Source of the DNA: Lewinellaceae bacterium
GTDB lineage: Bacteria > Bacteroidota > Bacteroidia > Chitinophagales > Saprospiraceae
Direction: 5' to 3'
DNA: 64,000 nucleotides
Assembly: GCA_020636005.1 (NCBI GenBank)
Contig: JACJYR010000001.1
Location: 2,180,001-2,244,000, forward strand
This document shows, one piece after another, positions 6,734-15,714 of the stretch. Position 1 is the first letter of the stretch. Each line of letters begins with the position of its first letter. The position numbers and the translations under genes were made by a program. The notes under the pieces were generated by a model, which made no database searches, had not been told where the DNA came from, and worked only from the letters and a program-made list of their open reading frames with translations.

Positions 6734-9482
6734 CAATGGTTACATCCCCTTCGTAAAGCACGACTACGCCGTCAATGAACTCCACCTCTGCCAAGTAGGC
6801 AAAAACAGAGGGGTTCATCTGTTTCCCCTTAAAGGTACCGTCCCATCCCATCGGCTCATTGTTGATGGTAAGGTCGTAGCCTTCAAAGACCATGTTGCCC
6901 CAACGGGCAAACACTTTCAGGGCCCTGATGCCTTTAACGGCAGGCCCGCCGTACACCGTAAAATAGTCGTTGATGCCGTCTCCATTTGGAGAAAACGCAT
7001 TTGGTATGTAGATGGGCCTGTTGAGGACAACATTGATGGTGACGGAATCAATGGCAGTGCATGCCGTTTCATCTATGATTGAAATGTAGTAGGTAGTGGT
7101 GCCGAAAGGCATGGCAGTTGGATCGAGGCAATCTGTGCAATCAAGCGTGGCTGAGGGGTTCCATGAAATGGTAACGGGCCTGAACAGCGGTGCCACTGTC
7201 GCCCGGATGTCGGCCGTATAGCCAAGGTCTATTGTCTGATCAGGCCCTGCTTCTACTATAAGCGGGGGAGGCTCATTGACGATAACATCCTCCACCTCGA
7301 ACAGGCATCCCCGACTGTCCATGACCACCGCATTATAATTGCCTGCCAGCAGGTTGCCCACATTCGGATCAGGCTGAAAATTGATTCCATCGGCGCTGTA
7401 CTCAAATGGAGGAGTACCGCCAATGGCATTAAAAACAATCACGCCGGAAGCATCGCCATGGCAGATCACATCCACCACGTTCACCGACAGGACGAGTTCA
7501 GGCGGCTCTGAGATTCCTGCCGTTCCTTCAATAGTACATCCATTTTCATCAGTCACGGTAACGCCGTAAATACCCGCTGCCAGACTGTCAATGGTGGAAG
7601 TTGCCTCTCCATTACTCCATTGGTAGATATAGCCCCCGGCACCGCCCGCCGGTATGGCGGTAATGGTTCCGTCCTGTTGGCTGAAACAACTAATGTCCAA
7701 CGAGTCCAGGCCTAAGGACAATACGGAGAAATCGTCAACCACGATGGTGAATAAGCCATCACAGCCAGCATTGTCAACCACCAGAACATTATAGGTACCT
7801 GCAGGAATATTGGCCAAAATACTGTCTGGTTGAGGGCCATTTCCAAAATCAAAAGTGACGGGATAGTTGGCAATGTCCAGGGAAATGGAGATGCTGCCGT
7901 CGGAATCGCCGTTGCAGGTAGGCGGTGTCACGGGGTTCCACCCTCCGGCCAGGCTCAGCCCTTCCGGCACGGCGAAACTAAATGCCTGTTGGCATCCATT
8001 GGCATCCTGAACGGTAACATTATAGGGGCCTGTATTGAGATCGCTCAAAGTGCTGTCAGGTGAAAAAGTACCCGAACCCTGCCAATTGTAGAGGTATGGC
8101 TGGGCCCCGCCAGTAGGAGTCAAGGTGATACCGCCGGTCGCATCGTCCGGCCCACAGTAGTCTGAGATAATATCAGGATCAACTTCCGGAGAAGGCAGTA
8201 CCGTAATGTTCTGGATAAAGGTGACTATGCAGCCGTCCCCGCTGGTGATGGTCAGCACAATAGATTTATTGCCAGGGGTGGTGAATGATACATTGTGTGG
8301 CCCGGCGCCGGTTGCGGTTGCGGGTGTGGCACCAAGGCCAAAGCTCCACTGCCAGTTGGTGATGCCGTCCACAGAACTGGATGCATCCGTGAAGGTGACG
8401 TCTTGTTTAGTGCAGACCGTACTTGGCGCAAAATTGAAATCGGCCGTCGGCCCAAGAAAAGTGCCCGTGCCTCCGAAGTCAATGGAGAACCCATTGCCGG
8501 TATTGCTGAAGTTGTTGATAATCAGCGCATAACTTTTTCCGGCTATCATATCAATGGCTGCCACGTAATTGTTCTGCCCTGCCGCACAACCGGGGGCCTC
8601 ATCCGTATCGGTTTCACCCAGGCTGAGGCCCGTGGGGCCAGTGCAAATCTCCCATTCCGAAAAGGGTGCGCCTACAGTTTCACCCGCTGCCTCACACCTT
8701 ATCTTTACTTTATTGTCACAATCATCGATGCCTGCGGGCAGCTCAAAAAGGGCAAAGTCTATGTCATCCGATGGATTTGTTGGGGTAATATTGAAAGTCA
8801 GTGTACCAGGATCTTTGCAAGTCCAGCGGTACCAGGCAGAGGCAAACTCCGTTTGGATGCAAATGTTCTGGTCGAATTCATTGTCAAGCGCACCTGTGCC
8901 TACGAGGCTTTCAACGTTGAAGGAGGATTTGTCGCAAAGTATGACGCCCGTCGGGCAGTCGCTGTTGGGGTCTGGCACCGCATTGTAGTTATTGATACAC
9001 AACCTGAAGGTGCCAGTAGCGCCGTTGCGGCCATCTACCCTTACATAATAGGTCTGCCCGACGATGAGCGGACTGGCAAAAGATTCGACAATATTGTTGT
9101 TGAAATTATCAGAAGCACAGGCCACCTGGTTCAGGGCGCCGCCGCAGTTTCCTGTGTAAATGGCAAACTGAGGATTGACCAATGTTCCGCCGGGCGCCTG
9201 ATTTCCTGTTGTATTTCCAATGACGGTTATATGGACAGTGGTGGCAACGGCAACAAATGAAAACCATACATCGTGAATTGTATTTTGGGGAAAACATGAG
9301 GGATTGCTCGGGTCAGTCTGTGTTGCCCCGATATTGGTAAATGCTGCATTGGACGAACACCAATTCGACAAGTTGGTCAGTGTTATGGCCGAAGAGCAGT
9401 CATTATTGGCGGGCTGTGCCAAAAGTGTGGAGGCAAAAAAGACAGGGGCAATAAGCAAGCACAGTAAGCAAAGCTTTTTCAT
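6726..9482 (-). CDS. T9SS type B cargo with PKD and SprB-like repeats
   Basis: A large secreted surface protein (918 residues) predicted to leave the cell by the type IX secretion system. I take the ATG at 9482 because it begins a clean signal peptide (MKKLCLLCLLIAPVFFASTL, then LAQ); upstream in-frame codons look like leader. The order is N-terminal beta domains rich in Cys and Gly, a PKD domain (ADFNFAPS...WQWSFG), then four or five SprB-like repeats (GGxxPYxYxW, AGxYxVTVxDxxGC). The last ~95 residues are a gliding-type CTD beginning IYIPNAFSPNGDGINDYF. Relatives are adhesins or other surface proteins; no catalytic motif is visible. Confidence 0.92.
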   Translation of the reverse strand: MKKLCLLCLLIAPVFFASTLLAQPANNDCSSAITLTNLSNWCSSNAAFTNIGATQTDPSNPSCFPQNTIHDVWFSFVAVATTVHITVIGNTTGNQAPGGTLVNPQFAIYTGNCGGALNQVACASDNFNNNIVESFASPLIVGQTYYVRVDGRNGATGTFRLCINNYNAVPDPNSDCPTGVILCDKSSFNVESLVGTGALDNEFDQNICIQTEFASAWYRWTCKDPGTLTFNITPTNPSDDIDFALFELPAGIDDCDNKVKIRCEAAGETVGAPFSEWEICTGPTGLSLGETDTDEAPGCAAGQNNYVAAIDMIAGKSYALIINNFSNTGNGFSIDFGGTGTFLGPTADFNFAPSTVCTKQDVTFTDASSSVDGITNWQWSFGLGATPATATGAGPHNVSFTTPGNKSIVLTITSGDGCIVTFIQNITVLPSPEVDPDIISDYCGPDDATGGITLTPTGGAQPYLYNWQGSGTFSPDSTLSDLNTGPYNVTVQDANGCQQAFSFAVPEGLSLAGGWNPVTPPTCNGDSDGSISISLDIANYPVTFDFGNGPQPDSILANIPAGTYNVLVVDNAGCDGLFTIVVDDFSVLSLGLDSLDISCFSQQDGTITAIPAGGAGGYIYQWSNGEATSTIDSLAAGIYGVTVTDENGCTIEGTAGISEPPELVLSVNVVDVICHGDASGVIVFNAIGGTPPFEYSADGINFQPDPNVGNLLAGNYNAVVMDSRGCLFEVEDVIVNEPPPLIVEAGPDQTIDLGYTADIRATVAPLFRPVTISWNPSATLDCTDCLDPTAMPFGTTTYYISIIDETACTAIDSVTINVVLNRPIYIPNAFSPNGDGINDYFTVYGGPAVKGIRALKVFARWGNMVFEGYDLTINNEPMGWDGTFKGKQMNPSVFAYLAEVEFIDGVVVLYEGDVTIVR

Positions 9483-9532
9483 GACAATGATTTTTTGTAA
9501 AAAGACAGCCGAAGCCTTACCAAACGCAAGTC

Positions 9533-9563
9533 CAAAAGTAACATATTGCAGGCCGCAAAAGTA
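9533..9563 (-). promoter_or_regulatory. two TACTTTTG boxes upstream of the T9SS cargo
   Basis: On the minus strand TACTTTTG occurs at 9540-9533 and 9563-9556, upstream of the ATG at 9482. Both match the Bacteroidota -7 consensus TAnnTTTG. No well-spaced TTG box is clear. Their position supports the start at 9482 over an upstream one. Confidence 0.4.
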
Positions 9564-9642
9564 GGGCATTGATGATGGAAAGACGACATACCGGGGTTAT
9601 GAGGTTGTTAACGGAAAGGGGAAAGGCGGGAAACGGTCTTTT

Positions 9643-9744
9643 GGTTTGAAGTTGTTTGAAACGGTTTGAACTTGTATAGCGGCCAAATACCAACGGCGAG
9701 GCCCGGCCAATTCAGGTTCAAACCATTTCAAAAAAACTCCAAAC
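9643..9744. repeat. imperfect hairpin built from the word GTTTGAA
   Basis: The left arm 9643-9671 repeats GGTTTGAA / TGTTTGAA / GGTTTGAA. The right arm 9716-9744 carries the complement words TTCAAACC / TTTCAAA / CCAAAC. It lies just 3' of yqeY on the minus strand and may serve as its transcript end. Confidence 0.6.
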
Positions 9745-9749
9745 AATAT

Positions 9750-10199
9750 TCAGGCAGCCAGTAATTTTTTGACAATGCCGGAGATCATCTTGCCATCGGC
9801 CTTGCCGGCCAACTCTTTGGAAGCCGTGCCCATGATGCGGCCCATGTCTTTCATGCCGGATGCGCCGGTTGCTTCGATCAGGTTTTTAAGATACGCTTCC
9901 AATTCTTTCTCATCCATCTGCTTAGGCAGGAACCGTTCGATGACTTCTATCTCTTCCCGCTCGATGGTGGCGAGGTCTTCACGGCCTTGTTTTTCATAAA
10001 TATCCAAAGAGTCCTTTCGCTGCTTGACCAGTTTTAGCAGGAGCTTGATTTCACGCTCCTCGTTCATCTCCTCCCCACTGCCGTCGGTCTTGGCCAGCAG
10101 GATGGCCGCCTTAATGGCCCGGATGCCCCGCATGGCGGCCTGATCTTTAGCTTTCATTGCCTCTTTGAGGTCTTGCATGATGCGTTCTTCCAAAGTCAT
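9750..10199 (-). CDS. GatB/YqeY domain protein
   Basis: A free-standing YqeY-type helical protein of 149 residues, homologous to the tRNA-binding C-terminal domain of the amidotransferase subunit GatB. The N-terminal helix (LEERIMQDLKEAMKAKD), the segment RGIRAIKAAI, and the C-terminal IMGTASKELAGKADGKMIS are diagnostic. Family members are assumed to aid tRNA-dependent amidation, but direct function is not established. The length is typical. The GTTTGAA-word hairpin follows its stop codon by 5 bases. Confidence 0.93.
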   Translation of the reverse strand: MTLEERIMQDLKEAMKAKDQAAMRGIRAIKAAILLAKTDGSGEEMNEEREIKLLLKLVKQRKDSLDIYEKQGREDLATIEREEIEVIERFLPKQMDEKELEAYLKNLIEATGASGMKDMGRIMGTASKELAGKADGKMISGIVKKLLAA

Positions 10200-10249
10200 G
10201 TTTTAAAAAGTTTTTGGTGAAAAATAAGTGTTCCCGGAATAGGGTATGG

Positions 10250-10257
10250 TAATTTTG
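10250..10257 (+). promoter_or_regulatory. TAATTTTG -7 box before the lpxD-like gene
   Basis: Matches TAnnTTTG and lies about 70 bases upstream of the ATG at 10328. No good TTG box is seen at the usual distance. Confidence 0.4.
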
Positions 10258-10327
10258 CTCTGCAAACGCTGCAAACTTATTGAAAGTTTCTCCAAACACA
10301 GTAACTACAACCTTCAACCTTTTCTCC

Positions 10328-11263
10328 ATGAAATTCCAACAGCCCATCCCCATTCGGGAAATTGCCAAAAAAATAGGCGCCAGCATTATCGGCGACGACC
10401 AGCTGATGGCCACCGGCATCAACGAAATCCATAAAGTGGAACCTGGCGACATCACCTTTACCGATGCACCCAAGTATTTCAAAAAATCACTGGAATCCGC
10501 AGCCACCATTATCATCCTCAACGAAAAAACGCACTGTCCGCCTGGCAAAGCGCTGCTGTTGTGCAGCCAGCCCTTTGAAGCCTATGACTCCATCGTGCGG
10601 GAACACCGGCCGTTCCGCCCGCTGAACGACCGCATCAGCGAGAGCGCCAATATCCATCCTTCTTCCATAGTCGAGCCGGGTGCCATCATCGGCCATCAAG
10701 TTGTCATAGGAAAAAACTGCTATATACAGGCCAATGCCTATATCGGTGATTTTACCTTCATCGGCAACCACGTTACCATACAAGCCGGGGCTATCATTGG
10801 CACGGATGCCTTTTATTTTCAAAAAACAGAAAATGGCTACCAAAAATGGCGCTCTGGTGGCCGTGTCGTCATCCATGACCATGTGGACATTGGCGCAGCC
10901 TGTACCATCAACCGGGGCGTATCCGGCGACACCATCATCGGGGCAGGCACAAAGCTCGACTGCCAGGTACACGTAGGGCACGGGGCCGTAATTGGAGAAA
11001 ACTGCCTTATAGCCGGGCAAGTCGGGATTGGGGGCAAGGCCATTATCGGGGATAATGTGGTGTTGTACGGACAAGTGGGCGTGGCACAGCGGGTGCGCAT
11101 CGGGGAAGGGGCCGTGGTAAGTGCCAAGTCGGGCGTGTCAAAAGATTTGGAAGGAAAAAAGTCTTATTTCGGTATTCCCGCTGCGGACATCCGTGTGCGG
11201 CAACGGGAACTGGCAGCGCTCAAGCACTTGCCGTTATTTTTTAAGGATTATTACGATGAGTGA
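10328..11263 (+). CDS. LpxD-like left-handed beta-helix acyltransferase
   Basis: Resembles UDP-3-O-(3-hydroxyacyl)glucosamine N-acyltransferase, the third step of lipid A synthesis. From the ATG at 10328 it has 311 residues. A small N-terminal uridine-binding-like domain (IPIREIAKKIGASIIGDD...ITFTDAPKY) is followed by hexapeptide repeats from about residue 100 (IVEPGAIIGHQVVIGKNCYI). The conserved HVGHGAVIGENCLIAGQVGIGG region carries the candidate catalytic His. Bacteroidota often have more than one LpxD-like gene, and no lpx neighbour is present here. It could therefore be the canonical LpxD or a paralogue with another acceptor. The alternative start at 10280 adds 16 residues without family similarity. 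Confidence 0.85.
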   Translation: MKFQQPIPIREIAKKIGASIIGDDQLMATGINEIHKVEPGDITFTDAPKYFKKSLESAATIIILNEKTHCPPGKALLLCSQPFEAYDSIVREHRPFRPLNDRISESANIHPSSIVEPGAIIGHQVVIGKNCYIQANAYIGDFTFIGNHVTIQAGAIIGTDAFYFQKTENGYQKWRSGGRVVIHDHVDIGAACTINRGVSGDTIIGAGTKLDCQVHVGHGAVIGENCLIAGQVGIGGKAIIGDNVVLYGQVGVAQRVRIGEGAVVSAKSGVSKDLEGKKSYFGIPAADIRVRQRELAALKHLPLFFKDYYDE

Positions 11264-11309
11264 TTTCAAGGCTGGCTTATTGTGGTTGATGAGTAGGCAG
11301 GCCTTGAAA
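11264..11309. terminator. hairpin after the lpxD-like gene
   Basis: TTTCAAGGC (11264-11272) pairs with GCCTTGAAA (11301-11309) directly after the stop codon. There is no clear U-tract, so termination is uncertain. Confidence 0.35.
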
Positions 11310-11457
11310 CTATAAAACAGGCTCAGCCCATTTTCACGCAGCCAATAATAAAAATTTTAAAAACCTTGATTTTTTTTTACCAAAAACAATAATCGAAAGA
11401 ATGGGATAGTTAAATAGACATCTTTGATACAATCATTAACTAACCAAAAATTTTTGC

Positions 11458-11694
11458 ATGAAACAACACCTTACACAACTTGACTTAGTAAGATTCCTCT
11501 ACAAAGAAACATCCCGGGCTGAGAATGCCATCCTCCGTGAAGCTCTCGACGAGGATCCGTTGCTAAAAGAGGAATACGAAGAAATTTTCGAGGGCTACCG
11601 CCTGGCCCCGAAAGCAAAATTTTCCCCCAAACCCTCCACCCTCCAGCGTATCCTGTGCTACAGTGAGCAAACTGCACTGAACACGATGCACTGA
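11458..11694 (+). CDS. small conserved-looking acidic protein, unknown
   Basis: A 78-residue protein I cannot name. It is soluble and mostly helical. The N-terminal part (LTQLDLVRFLYKETSRAENAI) followed by LDEDPLLKEEYEEIFEGY resembles the opening helix of anti-sigma-factor-like or 'zinc-finger-less' regulators in Bacteroidota, but there is no membrane segment or His/Cys cluster. The gene is monocistronic: free upstream DNA, and a good intrinsic terminator 22 bases after its stop. That supports a real, separately expressed gene. Confidence 0.65.
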   Translation: MKQHLTQLDLVRFLYKETSRAENAILREALDEDPLLKEEYEEIFEGYRLAPKAKFSPKPSTLQRILCYSEQTALNTMH

Positions 11695-11715
11695 ACTACT
11701 GTGGCAAAACCAGGG

Positions 11716-11753
11716 AGCCCTTCATGATCCGTTCGTGAAGGGCTTTTCTTTTT
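11716..11753 (+). terminator. Rho-independent terminator of the 78-aa gene
   Basis: AGCCCTTCA and TGAAGGGCT pair across a short loop and are followed by TTTCTTTTTTT. Confidence 0.85.
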
Positions 11754-12094
11754 TTGCCCGGCACCAAATTAACGGCTGGGCAGCAGGCACCTCTCCCTAG
11801 TCCATCCCGTTTGTAATGCCCGAACGTTTGACTACTCGTTGCCGACATTAGGTGGTGCGCTTAAAAATATGTGTTCTATATTTTGGCCGAATGTTTCGGA
11901 AGCGCTAACTTTCCTGCCTAATCCAAGCGCTAACTTGCTGGCTAACAGAAAGTTTTAGATTATCAATCCCTATTGCCAGATTCCCGTTCAAACTATTTTT
12001 CAACTTTTTGTTGTTTTGTTGTTGATTTTGTAAACAAATGTTTTAAATTTGTGCTGTTATTGCAACAGTCTTCCACCATAAAAATCCAGAATAC
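11754..12094. other. recA upstream region with a direct repeat
   Basis: About 340 bases without a gene. AAGCGCTAACTT occurs at 11900-11911 and 11925-11936, 25 bp apart, each containing the palindrome AGCGCT. The recA promoter lies at 12022-12051. Confidence 0.6.
12022..12051 (+). promoter_or_regulatory. recA promoter (TTG-N19-TAAATTTG)
   Basis: TTG at 12022-12024 and TAAATTTG at 12044-12051 with 19 bases between them. This is the Bacteroidota -33/-7 arrangement. The start codon is at 12095, leaving a leader of roughly 40 bases. Confidence 0.65.
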
Positions 12095-13156
12095 ATGTTT
12101 CAGGACAAAGAATCAAAACTGAAAGCGTTGAATCTCGCCATTGACCGGATCGACAAAACCTATGGCAAAGGCACGGTCATGCGGCTCGGAGATAAACAAG
12201 TATTAGATGTAGAGACTATTTCCACCGGCTCATTGGGGCTTGACATAGCACTTGGAGTTGGGGGCTTCCCCAGGGGCCGCATTATCGAAATTTATGGCCC
12301 GGAATCCTCTGGTAAAACGACCCTGGCCATCCATGCCATCGCTGAATGCCAAAAGAACGGCGGCATCGCTGCCTTTATCGACGCAGAGCACGCCTTCGAC
12401 CGTTCCTATGCCGAAGCCTTGGGTGTTGACACAGAAGGCCTGTTGATTTCCCAACCCGACAACGGGGAGCAGGCGCTCGAGATCACCGAAAACCTTATCC
12501 GCTCCGGCGCCATTGACATTATCGTCATTGACTCTGTGGCAGCCCTTGTGCCCCGCAGCGAAATCGAGGGCGAAATGGGCGACTCCAAAATGGGCCTCCA
12601 GGCCCGCCTCATGTCCCAGGCCATGCGAAAGCTCACGGCAGCCATTGGCCGCACTGGATGTACGTGTGTTTTTATCAACCAATTGAGGGAAAAAATAGGT
12701 GTCATGTTTGGCAACCCCGAAACAACAACCGGTGGCAATGCCCTGAAATTTTACGCCTCTATCCGCCTGGACATACGCCGTTCTGGCCAGGCCATTAAGG
12801 ATAAAGAAGGCAATACCGTGGGCAACCACGTGAAAGTAAAAGTGGTCAAGAACAAAGTGGCACCACCCTTCCGCACCGCCGAGTTTGACATCATGTATGG
12901 CGAGGGTATCTCAAAAGCCGGCGAGGTCGTTGATATGGGCGTTGACTTCGACATCATCAAAAAGAGCGGGGCCTGGTACAGCTACGACGAAGCCAAAATC
13001 GCACAGGGCAGGGACGCAGCCAAATCATTCCTGATTGACAACCCCGAGGTGGCCATCGAAATTGAAAAGAAAATAAAAGAAAAGATTGCCGGCAACATAG
13101 CCAAAATCCCTGCTAAGGCTGGTGATAATGGCCATGAAGAATACGAAGAAGATTAA
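12095..13156 (+). CDS. recA: recombinase RecA
   Basis: The DNA strand-exchange ATPase of homologous recombination and SOS induction (353 residues, normal length). Visible motifs are the N-terminal KLKALNLAIDRIDKTYGKG, Walker A GPESSGKTT (about residue 69-77), Walker B DIIVIDSVAALVP, loop L1 EIEGEMGDSKMGLQARLMSQ, and loop L2 with FINQLREKIGVMFGNPETT. The acidic C-terminal tail (GHEEYEED) is also typical. It is monocistronic: its own promoter upstream and a hairpin downstream. No LexA-type box could be assigned. Confidence 0.99.
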   Translation: MFQDKESKLKALNLAIDRIDKTYGKGTVMRLGDKQVLDVETISTGSLGLDIALGVGGFPRGRIIEIYGPESSGKTTLAIHAIAECQKNGGIAAFIDAEHAFDRSYAEALGVDTEGLLISQPDNGEQALEITENLIRSGAIDIIVIDSVAALVPRSEIEGEMGDSKMGLQARLMSQAMRKLTAAIGRTGCTCVFINQLREKIGVMFGNPETTTGGNALKFYASIRLDIRRSGQAIKDKEGNTVGNHVKVKVVKNKVAPPFRTAEFDIMYGEGISKAGEVVDMGVDFDIIKKSGAWYSYDEAKIAQGRDAAKSFLIDNPEVAIEIEKKIKEKIAGNIAKIPAKAGDNGHEEYEED

Positions 13157-13181
13157 TCGTTATTGGATTCTCAAGTAAACC

Positions 13182-13219
13182 TGGCCGGGCAGTTGAAAAA
13201 TTGTCCGGCCATTCTTTTT
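13182..13219 (+). terminator. recA terminator
   Basis: TGGCCGG (13182-13188) pairs with CCGGCCA (13205-13211), followed by TTCTTTTTG. Confidence 0.8.
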
Positions 13220-13295
13220 GGGCCATCGTGCCAAGCCAGGTAAACTTTTTGGCACGAGACACTCGCTTTTGAACCCCTTTCCAACCCGTTTATGA

Positions 13296-13925
13296 TCAAG
13301 CCTGCAGATACACAACATACTTTTCTTCAAAATATGGTTCTTTGAAGAAATTTTTGATAGGATGGGTTTCCGTGTACTCCCCTTTTGGCAAAGCCTTCAT
13401 TTCATGGATGACATTGCCACCCTTCAGGGCAATGAGGCCATTCGGCATGGGGTTTTGTTGTTTCGTTTTGAAACGGTTGAGTGTCCAGGTTCTTAACTGT
13501 TCCATCTCGGCCACAGCCCTGGTCACTATAAAATCGTACCTGGCATTTTTCAGTTCCTCCACCCTTACCTGCTGTGCCCTGGCATTCTCCAATCCCAACG
13601 CCTGAACGACTTCCTGTACGACTTTTACTTTTTTTAAAGTGCCGTCTATTAAATGAAAACCAACCTCGGGGAGAATGATGGCCAGTGGCACCCCTGGAAA
13701 ACCGCCCCCGGTGCCCACATCCAATATTTCTGATCCATCTGAAAATTTGAAGGCTTTAGCAATGGCCAGTGAGTGTAGCACGTGCCGCTCATACAAGTTG
13801 CCAATGTCCTTCCTTGAAATGAGGTTGACCTTGGCGTTCCAGTCTTTATAAAGATCGCCGAGCATCTCAAAGTGCCGCCGTTGGGAAGCAGTCAGGTCGG
13901 GGAAGTATTTTAAGATGAGTTCCAT
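13296..13925 (-). CDS. rsmG: 16S rRNA (guanine527-N7)-methyltransferase RsmG
   Basis: Methylates G527 in the 530 loop of 16S rRNA using S-adenosylmethionine. The 209 residues show the GidB/RsmG fold: WNAKVNLISRKDIGNLYERHVLHSL near the N-terminus, the SAM loop ILDVGTGGGFPGVPLAI (about residue 67-83), and FIVTRAVAEMEQLRTW. It is transcribed away from the glsB-like gene, with about 80 bases between the start codons. It is convergent with recA and shares that intergenic region. Confidence 0.97.
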   Translation of the reverse strand: MELILKYFPDLTASQRRHFEMLGDLYKDWNAKVNLISRKDIGNLYERHVLHSLAIAKAFKFSDGSEILDVGTGGGFPGVPLAIILPEVGFHLIDGTLKKVKVVQEVVQALGLENARAQQVRVEELKNARYDFIVTRAVAEMEQLRTWTLNRFKTKQQNPMPNGLIALKGGNVIHEMKALPKGEYTETHPIKNFFKEPYFEEKYVVYLQA

Positions 13926-14006
13926 GAATGAGAAATTGGGAGCAAAAAAAGCGAAAGATATTCCATAGTTTTAGCAAAATTTTCAAACCAACTAAAAATA
14001 TCAACT

Positions 14007-14249
14007 ATGGATTGGCTCTATGTAATCGTAATTGGGGCAGTAGCCGGTTGGCTGGCTGGCCTGCTTTTCAGGGGCGGTGGTTTTGGCCTTATTGGCAACA
14101 TCATCATCGGCATTGTCGGCGGCTTTATTGGTTTTTGGCTATTGGGCAAGCTTGGCATTTCGCTCGGTAGCGGCACCCTCAGCACCATCCTAACCTCCGT
14201 CATTGGAGCGGGCGTTTTGCTGTTTATTGCCAGCTTGTTTAAAAAATAA
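14007..14249 (+). CDS. GlsB/YeaQ/YmgE stress-response membrane protein
   Basis: An 80-residue inner-membrane protein of the transglycosylase-associated (YeaQ/GlsB) family. It has three Gly-rich hydrophobic segments: GAVAGWLAGLLFRGGGFGL, IGNIIIGIVGGFIGFWLLG and the C-terminal VIGAGVLLFIASLF. Members are induced by stress in many bacteria, but no biochemical activity is settled. It ends 15 bases before the glycosyltransferase gene and could be co-transcribed with it. Confidence 0.9.
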   Translation: MDWLYVIVIGAVAGWLAGLLFRGGGFGLIGNIIIGIVGGFIGFWLLGKLGISLGSGTLSTILTSVIGAGVLLFIASLFKK

Positions 14250-14264
14250 CGTGGGTGGCCCTGG

Positions 14265-15392
14265 ATGAAGATAGCTGTCAATACTCGTTTTTTGATCAAA
14301 GGCCGCCTGGAAGGAATGGGGTTGTTTACTTATGAAGTTGTTCGGCGGCTGGTTGAGCAGCACTCCGAGCATACATTTATCTTCTTTTTCGACCGTACCT
14401 ACGACCCGTCTTTTGTTTTTGGCAAAAATGTTGAGCCGGTTGTGCTGTTCCCTCCGGCAAGGCATCCCTTCCTTTTTGTATGGTGGTTCGAGTGGTCAGT
14501 GGTACGGGCGTTGGAAGAACTAAAGCCAGATGTATTCCTTTCGCCTGACAATTTTCTGTCGCTGCGGGCAAAGTTAAAAACAGTGCTGGTCACCCATGAC
14601 ATTGCCCATGCCCATTTCCCTGAACAGGTTTCCTTTTTTCACCGGAAATATTATCAATTCTTTGCCCCAAAGTTCAACCGTAAGGCTCAAAGGATCGTGA
14701 CAGTGAGCCATTTCACCAAACAGGACCTTATCCGGCAATATCAAATTCAGCCCTCGAAAATCGCAGTCGCCTGCAATGGGTGTCGGCCTTTTTTCCAGCC
14801 ATTGGCAGAAGCGGAAAAGAGGCATGTAAGGGAGCAATATGCCGACCTAGAGCCTTACTTCTTCTACGTTGGCGCTGTACATCCCCGCAAAAACGTCCAC
14901 CGTTTGATAGCAGCCTTTGACCAATTCAAACAGCGTACAGAAACACCTGTAAAACTGCTGGTTGCAGGCCGGTTTGCCTGGAAGGCGGGCGAGGTGAAAG
15001 CTGCTTTTGAAGCATCCAGTTTCAAGAAAGATATAAAATTCCTGGGGTATGTAGAAGATACTGAACTCGCCAGGCTGATGGGAGCCGCCTTCGCATGCAC
15101 CTATATTTCGCAGTTTGAAGGTTTTGGCGTACCGGTGCTGGAGGCGATGTATTGCGATGTGCCCGTGATTACCTCAAACACCTCATCGCTTCCCGAAGTC
15201 GTTGGGGAAGCAGGCTTGCTCGTAGATCCTTATTCCGTCGGGGCGATTGCAGGAGCAATGGAAAGTATTTGGGAAGATGAAAATCTGAGGGCCGACCTGA
15301 TCGAAAAGGGGAAATTGCAAAGACAAAAGTTTACCTGGCAAAAGGCTGCCGACATTGTTTACGAAAACCTGAAAATAGCAGCCCGGCCATAA
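14265..15392 (+). CDS. family 4 glycosyltransferase (GT-B)
   Basis: A cytoplasmic or peripheral-membrane retaining glycosyltransferase of 375 residues. The C-terminal Glycos_transf_1 domain shows YVGAVHPRKNVHRLIAAF (phosphate loop), LLVAGRFAWK, IKFLGYVEDTELARLMGAA and the E-x7-E pair in SQFEGFGVPVLEAMYCDVPV. The N-terminal half holds the acceptor site, with VTHDIAHAHFPEQ. The sugar donor and acceptor cannot be predicted. No polysaccharide cluster surrounds it, so it may be a stand-alone enzyme. Confidence 0.93.
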   Translation: MKIAVNTRFLIKGRLEGMGLFTYEVVRRLVEQHSEHTFIFFFDRTYDPSFVFGKNVEPVVLFPPARHPFLFVWWFEWSVVRALEELKPDVFLSPDNFLSLRAKLKTVLVTHDIAHAHFPEQVSFFHRKYYQFFAPKFNRKAQRIVTVSHFTKQDLIRQYQIQPSKIAVACNGCRPFFQPLAEAEKRHVREQYADLEPYFFYVGAVHPRKNVHRLIAAFDQFKQRTETPVKLLVAGRFAWKAGEVKAAFEASSFKKDIKFLGYVEDTELARLMGAAFACTYISQFEGFGVPVLEAMYCDVPVITSNTSSLPEVVGEAGLLVDPYSVGAIAGAMESIWEDENLRADLIEKGKLQRQKFTWQKAADIVYENLKIAARP

Positions 15393-15397
15393 AAGAA

Positions 15398-15424
15398 AAT
15401 CCCGGTTCAAAAAGAACCAGGATC
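15398..15424 (-). terminator. hairpin facing leftward
   Basis: ATCC-CGGTTC pairs with GAACC-AGGAT. On the minus strand the stem is followed by TTTTCTTTT, so it should end leftward transcripts (rlmD and the possible 72-aa frame). On the plus strand there is no U-tract. Confidence 0.5.
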
Positions 15425-15625
15425 GTCGTGGTAGATGGGTTTGGTCTTGGGGGTAAAAACTGGTAAAATGGGGTTTGGTTGCTGGGGTTTAGATTTTATC
15501 AGGTTAAACAAGCTGGCTTTTCGAAAAAGAATACGCCCAAAGGAGGCCTGGCTATGATGGATTCCATACGCCAGTTTTCTTTTTTTTGAAAAAAGTAGCA
15601 AGGGTGGCCAAAATCGTTTGGCCAA
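15407..15625 (-). CDS. possible 72-residue basic protein, doubtful
   Basis: A leftward frame 90 bases after rlmD on the same strand. The product is basic and Pro/Lys-rich (FWPPLLLFSKKRKLAYG...), without a recognised domain. In its favour, a leftward intrinsic terminator overlaps its stop codon. Against it, the composition is atypical and there is no homologue I know of. It may simply be the 3' tail of the rlmD transcript. Confidence 0.3.
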   Translation of the reverse strand: MAKRFWPPLLLFSKKRKLAYGIHHSQASFGRILFRKASLFNLIKSKPQQPNPILPVFTPKTKPIYHDDPGSF

Positions 15626-15714
15626 AAATGGGAAGCAAGGGGTCTATCGGATGACGGTTATTGAAGCCGAAAACAAGCATTTATTTAGCAGGTGCCGTGA
15701 TAAAGTTGGCGTTT

